64,000 bases of DNA from Protula sp. h YS-2021 (GCA_949752745.1 OX457026.1:23253308-23317307), one strand, 5' to 3'. Positions 31,517 to 45,079 are shown, numbered from the stretch's first letter. Notes: a model not told the origin generated them from the sequence alone. Program-made: numbers and translations.

Positions 31517-33338
31517 TTCCTAGAGCTTTTGTATTCAAGAGCTTTTATACTCAAGAGTTTTTTTTGTCAATAGCTGTTTTTGAAGAGGATGTTATGCAAT
31601 GGTGAACGCATCAAAAGTGCCCACCCGAATAAGTTCTCTCTGGCTTTCAAATTGAAGAAGTTCAGGAAGAGATTTATGTGAAACTGCAAAGTGTACAGTC
31701 TAGCCGGCAGCTGTCCCGGAAACAGAAAAACAAAGTGAATTATATCTTTGATGCTTCCCAGCGATACACTTATTGCTACATATCCAGAAAGGAATATGTT
31801 CAAATGATGGCATGCAAGCCCCTCCCCATGGACAACTCAACAAACGGCAAAAATTGATGGCAAACAGGACTGGTGCTCTCACGAACATGAAATAAATTCA
31901 TTTGTTAAAAGTAGAACCTCATTTCGCTAGCGAAATGTTAAACACTTGACAGAAATTAAAACACAAAAACACTTCCTTCAATTGGTTATTTCTTAAAGAA
32001 TATATTGCAAATAACGCAGCTTGTATACGTCTTCTAAGCCTAGTAGTGTTTGATTTTTGTTGACTTAAGGCTTTATTGGCTGATCAGGCATACGCCGTGT
32101 TATCTATATTTACGCAGTGAGAGCTCGCACAAAGCTAAGCAACTGTGTGTTCTGCGATAAATGCTCCACGTTTTAAACAAGAAATCGAAGGAGAAAATAA
32201 AAACTGACATGCACACGTTATATATGGAGAAAATAAAAAGTGTCTACAACGTTGTGATTGGTCAGAATTTAACAGGGAGGGACATGCGAGTTGTGCAACA
32301 TGCAAATATGCTGATGTGGCTTCAGTCGCCCTGTACTCGCCAAGCTAAACACGCGCGCTTTTCCCCCACCACCCACATGCAACTCCTTGTTATTATCTCT
32401 TAAAAGTATTTTATTAATTTACCGTTTAGCATGTCACAATTTATTCGGTTGTAGTTTGTTTAGTGGGAGAAACAAGCTTATATTTCAATTAAAGTGTATA
32501 GCTTTTGCAAACAACATTATTAAACATTTTTATTGAATGGCCAATACTTGTTTAAATGATAAAAAAGATACACCACCCCAAAACCACGCTCGTTTTCCTT
32601 GTGTAAGGCTAGAGGCTTAGCTCGAATGAGGGACAGTGCTAAACAGTTTTAATTGCAAAAATACTCTTTTCACATGGCGTTTTAAACAAGAAAACGAAAT
32701 CGAAGGAGAAAATATAAAGTGTCATGCACATGTTATATATTGAGAAAATAAAAAGTGTCATGCACACGTTTATATCACGTTCTACCTAAGTCCCTATTGT
32801 CCGTAGTGTTAGCTGAGTAGATGACACAAAAATCCGTTCACTGTCAAGAAAAAAAGATACCAACGGCTGCTCGCACAAATTCAGATACACCTTGCAAGCC
32901 AAAGGCTTGTCAGGTGTTAATAAAATTTATGGTTGAATGACACCCAGCACTGCCAATGATCTGACTTTTATTCTGAGAGTAAAGTTAATTTTTGCTAAGA
33001 ACCGAGATTTTTTTAATTTAGAGAACGACTTGCTGGGGAAGAAATAATGATATAATTGTAAAAGTTTTGTTGATAAATTCGAGGTTGAAAGAATAAATCT
33101 TGCTTGGTAATTAAAACGTTTTCGTAAATACAAAGTTGTATTTAATAAATCGTTCTTTGCAAAAAAGGCTCTTGAGTGCAGATTTCCTGTCAAAAGTGAT
33201 TTTAAAAAGCTCTTCACCATTACGTAGCAGTAAATGATTAACAAGTGATTAAAAAAAGCTCTTCGCAAAAGAAACTCTTGAATGTACGAAAAAAGCTCTT
33301 GAGAAGCAGAAAAGGCTCTTGGCGAAAAAACCGAATCT
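31517..33338. mobile_element. Probable foldback element G (CAAGAGCTTTT arms)
   Basis: CAAGAGCTTTT variants cluster at 31520-31575 and its reverse complement (AAAAGCTCTTG) at 33160-33330. Arms are shorter and more decayed than in the other elements, and the right arm is longer. Inside, a block around GAAATCGAAGGAGAAAATA is present twice, at 32168-32245 and 32681-32770. No transposase and no target duplication were seen. Confidence 0.55.
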
Positions 33339-33561
33339 GGTACAGTCACATTTCGCAGTAAGTTTTGGTGTTTTTGTTTCGTTGAGCGCACCAATAGTCT
33401 ATCTTTCTGGTAATCAGTATATTAATTGATTGCATGTGAATGAGAAAATGCTTTGATAAATAGAAAATCCATGGATAATATTACTAATAATAATCTAAGT
33501 AACACAGATTTCATTGCTGTGATAGAGCGGCACAGATGCTTCTTCAAATGCATAATTTAAA

Positions 33562-35172
33562 ATGAATCTTGAAGCATATTTCTTATCGTTTCTTGCCTTG
33601 TTTGAAGGATGTTCTGCTCACAAACGGAGAGGTAAATTTTCTTTTATTATTAACCTTTCCAACTGAATTTTTTAAAACCTCAGATTACACATTGCACGAT
33701 AGTGACACGTGACGACAACATATCAGAGGACGGCCCTTGCAAGTAACAAACAGTGGTGAACTGTGATTCTGATTGGACAGATATCATCATGTGTTGAATA
33801 TGCTCGACATCTTAAGACGCTGGAGGAGCGAATGGAAAGCAAATTCCGTGATCAAGATGAAAAGATTTCTAAGCTTGAGGATATCAATAGGAAATTTGAA
33901 AGCCTACTGGTTAAAAGGCAAAGACATGCGCTGATTCCAGGGAAAATATGTACGTAAAAAATCAACTGATCTTCTATATCCTTCTCTGTTTTTAGTTAAG
34001 GCCTCAAAACATTGGTGGCAGTACATCAAACAAAACAGCATAAACATTGATTTTCACGGAGGAAAAACCAGTCTATTAAATTCCACCTTTTATTTTCCTC
34101 ATAGCGACTCGTAGTACACATGATTCTTTATCCGACGAGAATCTATTGCAATGCCCGGAAAACCAGACAATTTTAGTGACGCATGCAGATTATGGGGAAT
34201 ACTCACAAACCTGTGACGTCACCTGCTGCCCTCCAAACCCATGAGACTGCACGGAGCTTATGTCGGACAGTGATTATACGGCGTGGATCGGTCTAAAAGC
34301 CCTGTGCGACAACCAAACAACCTGTACCTATCATTTTCTTGGTTCTTCATGTGTGAACACATGCACGATGTCTGAGCTTGTGGATTACGTCAACATCTAC
34401 TACTCCTGTTTCCCAGGTAAAAGCGTATTCATAATAGAGCAGGACACGGAAAAAGACTGAATTATTCTTAGGGACATAGATGATTGCTAGATTTTCCTTC
34501 TGAACGTTTTAATTTTTGTTCGATCGCCATTTCCTTTAATCCCTCCTCCATTGTAGATCTGATGTGAAGTAACGTTGAACCAATTAAATAGCAGTTCAAA
34601 TAATAATTTTTGATTGCAGAGCCCTGCCATATTCAAAACTTTTTTTCTTTATACAATGTCTTTATGCAAAATAATAAAGAGGTGACATAAAGTTATATTT
34701 TCTCGAAGAATTTCTAAAAATGAACTTACACATGAACTTACAGTGTAAAAGTAAAGTATTTAAATTATAATCTGTTAAAGACTCCGTGGAAGAGACGGTC
34801 GCTTGTACAGCAATACCCACAGAAGAAAGGACTTATGAACAGAACGGCGTGATCCAGTTTGATAATACGATCTCTAACTATGGCAGTTACTATCAACCAT
34901 CTACAGGAATATTCCTGTGTGCAGCTGACGGAGTATATGTTTTCAACGTAAAATTTGCAAAGTCAAGCAATTCTGAGGGAATGTGGGGATGGATAGTGCG
35001 CGAATTTTCTTACCTGGTTCAGTGTCATGTGGATCCCAGTACGACTTTAGACCTTCAGTCCTCACACACCGAATGCATCCAAGAGGAAAGGGTTTGGGTT
35101 GAATCATCTAGTAGCAATTCATACCTTGGTATACGTTCGAGTTTTACAGGTTTTCTTCTTTATAAAATCTAA
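33562..35172 (+). pseudogene. Secreted SUEL-lectin/C1q-domain protein, stop codon in lectin exon
   Basis: Four exons: 33562-33631 (signal peptide MNLEAYFLSFLALFEGCSA), 33781-33947 (coiled coil LKTLEERMESKFRDQDEKIS), 34106-34416 and 34781-35172. The third exon is a rhamnose-binding SUEL lectin domain (LQCPENQTILVTHADYGEYS, CTYHFLGSSC, VNIYYSC). The last is a C1q domain (NGVIQFDNTISNYGSYYQPS, GIFLCAADGVYVFNV, ending FTGFLLYKI). AATAAA follows at 35178. An in-frame TGA at 34241-34243 interrupts the lectin domain, and the phase of exon 1 (1) does not fit exon 2 (0). Mollusc relatives are haemolymph pattern-recognition proteins. It may be a pseudogene, a null allele, or have an unseen exon. Confidence 0.8.
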
Positions 35173-35179
35173 CACTGAA

Positions 35180-37750
35180 TAAAAAAAACTTGAAGTTAAA
35201 CTGACTTATGCAATAGACTAAATGATAAAAGCTAAACTCATCTGTATCCTTTTAATGACGATTGCAATCATAAATGCTTAACAGCCTAATAGAAGAACGA
35301 TGGAACAGCCTGTCTGTAACCTAGGTCTGTAGTCTCCACCTATGTTATTTATGAAGTTCATATTGTTTGCCTATGTGGGAACGGGGGGATTACTGATTAT
35401 GGAGCTCCACTAACATCTTTCAACACTGAGTCTATTACATGTCTCAATAATACAAAATAAAAAAGGGAAAGTATAATTACTCTTATCATTATTTAACTAT
35501 GTGTTGGCCTCAAGAACCGAGTGCACAACATTTAGGGTGTAAATAGCCTTTAGGAATATAAATATAGAACACCACCCGACATCAATCCTACGCCATCTGT
35601 TATTCAGAATTAACATACGAATGAAAGTCGATGGGGTTTTATGTATTACGGTTAGTCCTTAAAGCGTCGTCTGCCCCCATTACTCAGCTGTTACATACAC
35701 GTGTCAAGGTCAATGTAAAATTCTGGACAACGTTGAGTAATGTCAATGCAAAATTCTGGACAACATTGAATAATGTAAGGTCTATTTGTTTTATAGTTTG
35801 ATAATTCCTTCAAATATAGACAACTTGCAATGTCAGAAAAACAAGACGAATGTTTTGCGACTTTTCTATGTTCTTTATAAAGAAAGATGTAAGAATGCTT
35901 GACAAGAATGTTCGATTTTCTCGTAAAAATAAAAGACATTTATCGAAATAAGAAAAATAATAACCACTTAAAACCTATTCTAATTTTAATATGTTTCAAA
36001 CAACGCAGTTCCAACGTTTAAGCAGAGTAACTTTCATTTTGAAGTAGTAAGAGTCCCACGCTAGTACAGACTTGGCTTTGCCCTAATGGATCTGAGATCA
36101 AAACCACTAACAAAAACATAAACATAAGCATTTGATATTCCAAGTATTCACAGCATGGTACCATGCATGGAATGTTCAAATGAAGAACCGTCATAAAGGG
36201 CGGTGACTCGGGGGTCCTCTGTTTAGGAAATTGAGGTGACACACACATGCATATATATATAGCTGTGTGTGTGTGTGTATGTGCATGTATGAATGTGTGA
36301 ATCAGTGAAGTGTCAGACAACGTTACTGAAATCGTCAGCGAATGTGTAAATTAACTTATGGGATTCGCTCTTGAAGTCTTTTTTATTAGAAATTGTCAGT
36401 GTAATAATATATGGTACATGACAACAATGCCCAAGAGCAAGTACAGGTTAAAGGTGCAGTTTAGACCAAATATGTTGATGCTGGACCTATTTTTTCTACC
36501 GAGTGGCGAAATTTACACTTGGGAGCGCAAAATCACTGTGATGGATGCTTAAAAATATAGTATACCACATAGAACGTTGTTAAAAGTAATTGCACTTTTA
36601 ACTGTATCCAGAGTTTGATTGCGGTAACGGAATGCGTGACAAACACAACCGCATTAATTATTAGTCATACTGATTAAAAGCGCAATATAGTTTTTACGAA
36701 GTAATGAAGTAAATGTAACTGTTTTACACTGTTGTTCACAACCATTTCAGTAGAGAGCTATTGAAAATATGAATTGTCAAGCATTTTCTGAGGTGACCGA
36801 CTACTTTCAGGCTAATGCATTTACTACTACAGTATTGAGTACTATGGTATGATGTCAAAACCGCATAAGCTATGTAGGATATTTAAGTCCAGTATAGCTG
36901 TACCGATGCGTTAAACTGATACAGGCCCTTTCTGATGGCATGTACCAAGTGGGTTTGGTTATTGGGAGTGTTTAAGGGTTATGGCTTTTAAACTTACATT
37001 TTATTTCTCATTTCTGTTCTTTAAATGGAAAAAGTGACAAAGAACGAAAAAAGAAAGAAACAAACAAAATAAATAGATAAATAAAAAGAGATACCTGAAC
37101 ATTTTTCATTAAGACAATAACTGAATGTCCCAAGCGTAAATGACACTAAGAAATACAGATTGGTGGTTTTACAGTAGGAATTACCTTACGGCAAAGTGCT
37201 TCCCCACAGTAGAGTTTATGTTCAATTTTCCTTATCTCAGCTGTCATGGCTTAATAGCAAATCATACTAGCATTTTTAGTAGAAAGGAAATAAACGCTTA
37301 CTGATATGACAGTCAAATCGTATAACCACATATCCATCAATTCATACCATATCTCATATCCACAGTTTTTGAGTTAACAAAGTAGCATAAGTGCATGCGG
37401 TATTTGTATGGGTTCGCTTCTATCCAGGACAAGACGAAAATTCAAATGTAATTTACTATCAGTTACCGTTGCTGCTATAAGACTAGCTGATTGTTTGTGT
37501 TTTAATTGCAAGATAATATTTTGCATGAGCACAGATCGTGACGATGAGCAGAAGTTGTGCATTAATTGAATATTTCCTCACTACCTAATCGTAATATAAT
37601 AGAATATAACATAATTATAATGAATGAATTCACTGAAACACTCAAAGCGACACCATATTTTCACATTTGTGGAATCATAAATAAATTTGAAAAAAGATAT
37701 TTTTGGGGCTCAGATAATGGTACCTAGGCACTTATTCTATAATATTAAAA
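35180..37750. other. Gene-free stretch
   Basis: AT-rich DNA. Visible structure: a 50-bp tandem pair around TTCTGGACAACATTGA (35715-35770), a GT microsatellite near 36265, and a short piece at 36480-36545 (CTACCGAGTGGCGAAATTTA) related to 17515-17550. No gene was supported. Confidence 0.4.
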
Positions 37751-37757
37751 TGTCTCA

Positions 37758-38597
37758 CAGTGGGACCCCGGAATTAAGACCATTTGTTTGACCGGCCAAA
37801 AGCGGTCTTAATTCCAGGGTTCTGGTTACTGGGGCCACTTTGTAATTTATTAATAATGGGGTAATGTATCAAAGTTTAGCTTATTGGTTAGTGATAGGGA
37901 TGTGTTCATACTTAAGCAAGTGTTTTAACTTTCGATGGCATCGTTTCTGCCTTATTACACCTCCTGTCCGACGATTAAAGATCTGTTTCGCCTTTCTATT
38001 TTATTTTTGCCAAGATAATAATATTTTACATAATATTTTTTGTGGTAAATATCTGGACGTTTTACACACTTGTAAGACATACCAAAGTCACAAAGATTAA
38101 GTCGACCTTGTAAAATCAAAGAGATTATGTGCATACAAAATATGTACTCGTCCAATGTTCCAGGATCAAAACTTGCTCTTATGGCAAATTTGAGTCAAAT
38201 CGGTGATAAAAACTACACTTTGTGTTTACATAAGCGTTGTATTAGTCTAATCTTCGGCTCTTTCATTATACAGTAAGCAGTGAGTACTCTTATGGACATT
38301 TTGGGTCTACAAGGCAACGATGTCTGTGTGTACTGTCATTTTAAACATGTTTTTATTGTATGGACCTTAAAACTAACTTCTAGAGTTTGGAGAAAAATTG
38401 CAATTTTTTTTTCGGATTACACAAGTGGTCTTACTTCCGGGGTCTTTCGCGATTCGGGAGCAGGAAAAGTGGTATTTGGTTTTAATTCCGGGGTTTGTTC
38501 ACCATACAAACTAATGAAAAATTTCGGTTCCCGGAAAAATGATCTTAGTTGCGGGGTAGTATTAATTCTGGGGCGGTCTTATCCCGGGATCCCGCTG
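37758..38597. mobile_element. Foldback/MITE-like element C (CCCCGGAATTAAGACC arms)
   Basis: The left end is CAGTGGGACCCCGGAATTAA; the right end, in reverse complement, is CAGCGGGATCCCGGGATAAG. Each arm repeats the phrase (for example GGTCTTAATTCCAGGG at 37804 and GTTTTAATTCCGGGG at 38479). The CAGTG-G-ACC ends resemble pogo/Tigger elements, but TA target duplications were not seen. A 306-bp unrelated repeat sits inside. Confidence 0.7.
37854..38159. repeat. 306-bp dispersed repeat, copy 1
   Basis: TAATGGGGTAATGTATCAAA to TACTCGTCCAATGTT is about 92 per cent identical over its full 306 bp to 40157-40462, in the same orientation. It has no ORF. This copy lies inside element C. Confidence 0.9.
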
Positions 38598-40156
38598 CAT
38601 TTGAGACCAACAAGAAAGCACAGGTGTTGGTTCTTTATAGATGAAAATATATGCATCGCTTGAATTTAATCCTGGAAACATAAATGCATTAGAATTAAAT
38701 CTGTAGTTTTTTTACATTTAAGTTTCAAATAACGAAAAATATTGAAATTCAAAATTTAAGTCCTTGTTTAGTTTTTATCGGCCTATTCCCAAATATGGAA
38801 TAAAGTTACATAACAGCGTGCGCAGCAGAGCATATGCCACAAGTAACGAACCAATGGTTTGGGAGGAGATTTGCCATTTTTAGCAGAATAGTTTTGAGGT
38901 GCTTCTTAATGGGTGCGTACTAATGATCCATAGATCAGCCTTTAAGAGGTCATTGCTTTACACAAAATAATACGAATGCTTTATAAACTATGGCATGGCT
39001 AGTTGCAATGCCCGTTGACATATTTCATGTATTTTTGCGCTATGTGTCCGTTACTGTATATCGTCGATTTTTATACCATCAAGGTGGACATCGTGGACAT
39101 TTAGCTCTCATTGGTTTAGCGCCAATTTGTTGCCGCAACATGTAGGATGAACCTACCATTGCTGACTTATCTCCTGCACTGAGTAGGTCTAACTGTAACC
39201 GGATAGTACTTAAAAAACGTACACAGTCACAGAGTGCTTTCATTTTACAATAATGGACTTTCACACTGGGCGTTTTGGTCCGTTCTTCGAAACATAAGAT
39301 ACCAAGTATGTAAGACAGTGCATTGTCAAATTGGTTTGTGTGAACTGCAGTGTTAAATGTATTACATTGTTGTGTGGTTTTGCAGCGGTATACGAGGCCA
39401 AACGTCAGGGTAATAATTTCGAGGATGCTTAGCCCTAGCCCCTACCAGTGTTGTAAATATTCTCTGCGCGATGCCTAGGGGTGGGTGGGGGAGCTGGCCG
39501 AGACGATAATCAATGATGCATTTAAAGTTGATTTCCAACAGATATTTGAGTCCTAACTCAAGCCACACCCCTCCTCCCATCCTCAATGAAAATAAAAGCA
39601 GAAACAAAAATAATAACAACAATCCTAAAAAAATGTTTGATTTTGAGTTTCTAGAAAAAGGATTCCTTGCAACCCACCTTATCTTGCGATTGTGACAACC
39701 CTTCACCAAACAATAATCCTGTATCTTCGGCTGATTCCCCACCCACCGCTGTAATGAGGTGGGGGACTCCACACTTTTCTGAACTATGCCTTGGGCTTAT
39801 TATAATAACTAAAACAATTGCCTTGACCTTGGATTGATTGAGTGATTCTGGAGTCATTCAATAGACACAACAAACTGCATGTTCAACAGAACTACACAAA
39901 TGTGTCAGTTGCATCGAGAAACAGACTGATATTTCATTTGCTGTTTGAAATCTGTTATGGGGAAGGAAACAGGACTTTCTAGAAGATCCGTTGTGAAAAA
40001 ATATATATTAAAAAAGAATAATTTATTCTTAAATGCATAAAAATGGCAATAAATCCAAGCAATAAGAAATAAACACAACATCGTCATGAAGATAAGATGC
40101 AAAAAATGATTTATTAAATAAATCTCTTTTTTTCTTGGCTAGCTACCTTATATTAC

Positions 40157-40462
40157 TAATGGGGTAATATATCAAAGTTTAGGTTATTGGTTAGGGATAG
40201 GGTCGTGTTCATACTTAAGCAAGTGTTTTAACTTTCGGTGTCATCGTTTCTGCCTTATTACACTTCCTGTCCGACGATTAAAGATCTGTTACGCCTTTCT
40301 ATTTTATTTTTGCCAAGATAATAATATTTTAGACAATAATTTTTGTGACAAATATCTGGGCGTTTTATTCACAAGTAAGGCATACCAAAGTCACAAAGAT
40401 TAAGTCGACATTGTAAAATCAAAGAGATTATGTGCATACCAAATATGTACTCGTCCAATGTT
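40157..40462. repeat. 306-bp dispersed repeat, copy 2
   Basis: Same length as copy 1 with no large gap. The flanks differ (no phrase arms on either side), so the repeat is a separate unit from element C. Confidence 0.9.
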
Positions 40463-43290
40463 TGGGACATTTGAAACATTGGTTCGCGCTTTGTATGTTG
40501 TGGACCACCTACTGATGCTAGGAGTAAATTCAACTTGGAATTTTCAATAGGCAATTATTCAATAGACAACTGTTCAATTTCAGAGCATTTTGCATGCTGT
40601 AAAAGGAAACATTGAAAAATTTTAATGTTATCTTTGATGTATCTTAGAATTTCATCCATGCAACATGATATGGGATGCTGGGAATCTAAAACAAAAATGA
40701 ACAAAACGGCGGCTTAAAATAGCCAAAATTTGAAACCACAACATCACTCATCAAATTTTAGCCCCATTTGAGCATAAATTTTACACCACAGAGAAAAATA
40801 AGCACAAAATTAAAGATATTTAATAAAATAGTATCCTCATTCGATGAAGTAGTAGAATAAAACTGGCGGAATCTCTAATATGCCACGTTCAGTTATATAA
40901 ACATCTAAACGAACCTATCAAAATGAACTAAATAAAAACTAGAGTATCAGTGAACATTGATATTTTAATTTGATTTTTTGTTATCTGCATAAAAAAGAAA
41001 AAGTATTTGCAGGTTTTTTTTATTATCATTATTTTAATTTTATATGCTAAGAGAAAAGTTGAAATCAAAGCTGAAAATATTTGCGCTTTTTACCAAGCCT
41101 GTATGAACCCTTAATTGTATTTTCACAACGGTTATTTTAAGAAAAAACTTATTTTGATACATCTTTCCATCATTTAAACTGAATGTACAAAATATATCTT
41201 TGTTCCTATATATTTCACAATTTTTACAAAATAAAATGCTAAAAATATTTTAATACCAGTTAAGGACAAAGACTTTGTAATTTCTAAAAATTTAATTCTT
41301 GCGAATATTTTAAGTCCTTAATAGTTACAGTTTTATCGTAGAGCTTAATTTTACATAGCTAATGATAGCTAATAATAATTTTGACCGCGGAAATGTTATG
41401 TGCAATTAAAAGGTGACGACACTGATATCAATTTTATATGTAAAGACTTTTCCTGCATCTAAAACATAGTTAATGTGTTGACAAATTATGAGCCAAAACG
41501 CATATACACCTTATGTTAGAATTTAGGTGTTGCTAACTCACTCCTTTGAATCTCATATTGGATAAACTGATAAATATGAAAGTATTTTATTTTGAGAAAA
41601 TAGTTATGCAATTTTTCCGATGAATTTCAGTTTTTGTTTTATCTAACCCGGAAGTTTTCCAAAAGATCTGTGCCTATTATTAGAATATTTGCATTGCCCT
41701 CCGATATTGTTTACTGTAATTATCTACTGTAAGCAGCATTTGGCAGGATTTGTTCTTATTGTTCAGATCTGTGACAACAGCACTTGGCAAAAGCAGGCGG
41801 TCTCCTTTTTTTCTTTGTTTTTTTTCTTTTGTTTTTTTTTTGTTTTTAGGGAATTTTATTGTGCACAGCCATATTCGAGTATGCGCTGCGTGGGCATAAA
41901 CTATAAGGAGCACTTACAATACAAAATATATATGCATCTTTCACAAACGCGGCGTTTTCTAACAATAACTTTACTTATCAAAAATAAAAAAGGCGGTCTC
42001 CTTAATAGCTGAGGTAAATGATTCAATCTGTAACTTTTCCATTAAGTTTAAATTATCAATGAAACTTAGAGTCAAAATGGAAGAAGATAATAAAAAGGAA
42101 TGATAAATAAGTATTCCGATCACATTTTTCAACACAAAATAAACATATAAAGCGTTTCTCAAGTTGAATTTAATTAAGTATTAAGATGAAGAAGTAGTCT
42201 TCAGAAACACAGATATACATGAAGATCTGACTGACAAATTCTATACTAATTAGAATAAGCTTTAAAAATAGACTTTTATAAAAAAAAAGGGGGGCAGGTT
42301 TGAGGGCATGCAGCGCCCCTAAATTTGAAAGACTGTTAAACTACGTGTTTTCACAAAAACCCTGGTAAACTCGCTACTTCGGGTGATTTTTTGTTGTTGT
42401 TGACTCCCCTTCCCCACCCTAGACCAAAATCTCCGCCTGTTAAACAGACACAAGAACTGGGCGATTATGCTTAACCTCTGAATTTTAAAAATAGTAATTC
42501 GACCAGAAATATTTTACCTCATCCATTTTGTTAAAAATATAGTACAAAACAAATTCGGCAGGCCTCTGATTATTACATAGGTCGTCCCAAAAAAAGTATG
42601 AACACTAATTTATTCGAGAATGCTTGAATGCAAATGAGCTAAATCAATGAGGTATGTCTTCAATGCAATTCCCAAACTTCTATAAGAGAAATAGATAAGA
42701 ATTTCCAACATGCAAGCACACCCAAATTGATACACATTTAATTTTACTAACGAAACAGATTAATGATAATATGACAGTTTATAGGATACCCAGCCGAAAC
42801 ACTGGTGTTCAAACCCTGACGATTTTACATTATATACTCTAACATTATATTAGCGTCCTTCCATATGTTATTGACATAGTATTTTAATATCACCGTTACA
42901 CTAATGATTTGTTGCGACCAAAAAAAAACACCAGTAATTTGCCCATTTTCATGAACAACCAACAAGAAACGTGTGGTCAAATTTCAACCAGTCCCCGGCA
43001 ATACTCGAACTATAATATCGGATTTTAAAAGAATTAATTAAATTTGTTGTTGCGTGTTTTTTTGGTTTTTTTTGTTTAGCAGGCTCCTCATACCTGTGTC
43101 CCACTATACTCACAGAAATCCGATTCTTTTTCTTTCTACACGTTCGATCCACTAAAACTTTGACTTTTTCAAACCATCTGGTACAGCTAACTATTAAGTA
43201 CTAAACTACTAACATCGGACATGATTTGCTTACTACTAAACTACCAACAACCCACAACCCCTGTCAACCACAGGAATAGGTAAAGCAATG
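40463..43290. other. Gene-free AT-rich stretch
   Basis: No exon or element could be recognised. GCAGGCGGTCTCCTT-like text occurs twice (41793 and 41990), and a T run lies at 41810-41850. Confidence 0.35.
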
Positions 43291-43299
43291 TTATCCCAA

Positions 43300-44290
43300 G
43301 GTTGCTCATATCCGAAGTACTGACAAAAATATCTGAATCAGTGGTGTCAACATCCAAGTTACTAACTGGGAATTCGAGTTATTTGCAACCACTGGTATTT
43401 CTTGGTGTGAGAATTCCTGGGTTGGTTCATCCATCTGATTGGATTGCCCAAAATGTTGTCACATGCGCTGTCGTAATTGATACTGGGTTCTTCCACGAGG
43501 CTCGTGTCCGGAATCGAAGACAAAATTGGTTGTTTGAAATTACCGAACCTGTTGCAGCTATATTCATCTTCAGTATTCATGGGTTAACTATGGTCATGGA
43601 AAGAGGTGATGATGCTAGGCGAGCTTTGGCGTCACATTCAAACATCAGTGAACGGAGATACTTTGATTCCAAAATTGAAAGTAGAATTCTTTGAAATTGT
43701 GTGTATTGGATTTATAATGACCAGTCATTGGTCTCCTCATCCTCCATCCATGCGACCAACATATTCTTAATATCTGTATTATCCCGTTCAACAGAGCCCT
43801 GGCTTTGGGGATGCCTTGCTTTACCATACACTGTCACGAGTTCCGATATAATTTCAGCCCTGAACTCACTACTATTATCGCTTTATAAAACAGAAGGGGC
43901 ACCTCATAAAAGAAAGATATCCAGTAAGTCATGAACAACTTTAGCAGTCAGCGCGGGTAGAACAACGAACTTTGTCATGTGATCTTGATAAACGAGTATC
44001 TATTTAAATGTTTTCTGAGCAATAGATTGCATGTCTATTAAATCAAGTTGTCCATGTGACGAAAATTCTTTCGTTATTATTGGAGGAACTACAACACTTT
44101 TTGTTCCAGGACGTTTTTGCTTTTTCTACTTTCTTCGCAGTAAGACTTCTAAAGGTTTATTGACATTTGCGCATGATTTGCTAACTTGCTTTACCGTGCG
44201 ATCACGACCCTAATGCCCAATTGCGTAGTGGGCACGCTGCTTTACGTCATATAAATCTTCCATAGACACATAATACAACGGAGTTTACTG
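43300..44290 (-). pseudogene. Retroelement-type integrase (KRBA2-like), broken
   Basis: Read on the minus strand from 44290: a zinc-binding segment (AHYAIGH), then KSVVVPPIITKEFSSHGQLD and LIDMQSIAQKTF, an RNase H-fold core (YQDHMTKFVVLPALTAKVVH), SDNSSEFRAEIISEL, and the conserved GKARHPQSQGSVERDNTDIK-MLVAWMEDEETNDW near 43830-43700. This is the integrase core of the family domesticated as KRBA2 and found in Ty3/Gypsy- and Ginger-like elements. Several stops (for example before the DNSSEF motif) and frameshifts break it, and the last third is barely recognisable. No terminal repeats were found. Confidence 0.75.
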
Positions 44291-45079
44291 AGGACTTTTT
44301 TGATTGTCAACATCACAGCACTACATAATCTCACACATGAGAGTAGAAACAAAAACATTTAAATTTTCAATTTTAAAGTTTTACAAAATTTTTTCCATTA
44401 TTTTTATTGCTTTCAATTTTTTACTTTATAAAGTTTTTTGCTAATCACTTGTATACTTTCTAATTTTTTTATTTACTATTTATTTCGAAGATTTGACTTT
44501 TTTTCTTTTTTATTACTTTTAAATTTGCTTTTACAATGCTTACATTGTCAGTGTTGTTTTATTTACAACTGAATATTTTCAACTACTTACTTAAAAGATG
44601 ATATGCGCATCTGCTTTTCTAGACAGTGCCTCCAGCGTACTCCGGTAAATCATTACGTTTCCGGAGATGACGCGCACGTCCAGGGTCGTAATTTAACCAA
44701 TAAAAGATGATTTGGGGAGCTGATGGGTTAATTTATGCAGCCAGTAAAAGTGACTAAGCTGCAATTTTATATTAATTCCCAAATGCTTCGTATGATCAGA
44801 TGTAAAATGCAATTGCAGTTCTAAGACATTAGAGTAAATACAGTAAAAAATAATAAAAAAGGGCCTCAAGTACCATATAACCAAGTTTGATTGAATATAG
44901 CAAATAGAACAGGTTTAAGGCTTTTAAGTTAGTGATTAAAAGAGAACAAAGGTATTTTATAGATGCTTAATATCTGGGTAATTTGTGTTTAAAAGGACCC
45001 CTTGATATAAAAAATAAAAGACCAACAAAATAGTTTCACAGATTGCATTTGCCATATTGTGTAATGAAGCATAACAAGT

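Noticed and set aside
42575..42660. AGGTCGTCCCAAAAAAAGTATG as a mariner terminal repeat
   Set aside because: No inverted partner or transposase sequence was found nearby.
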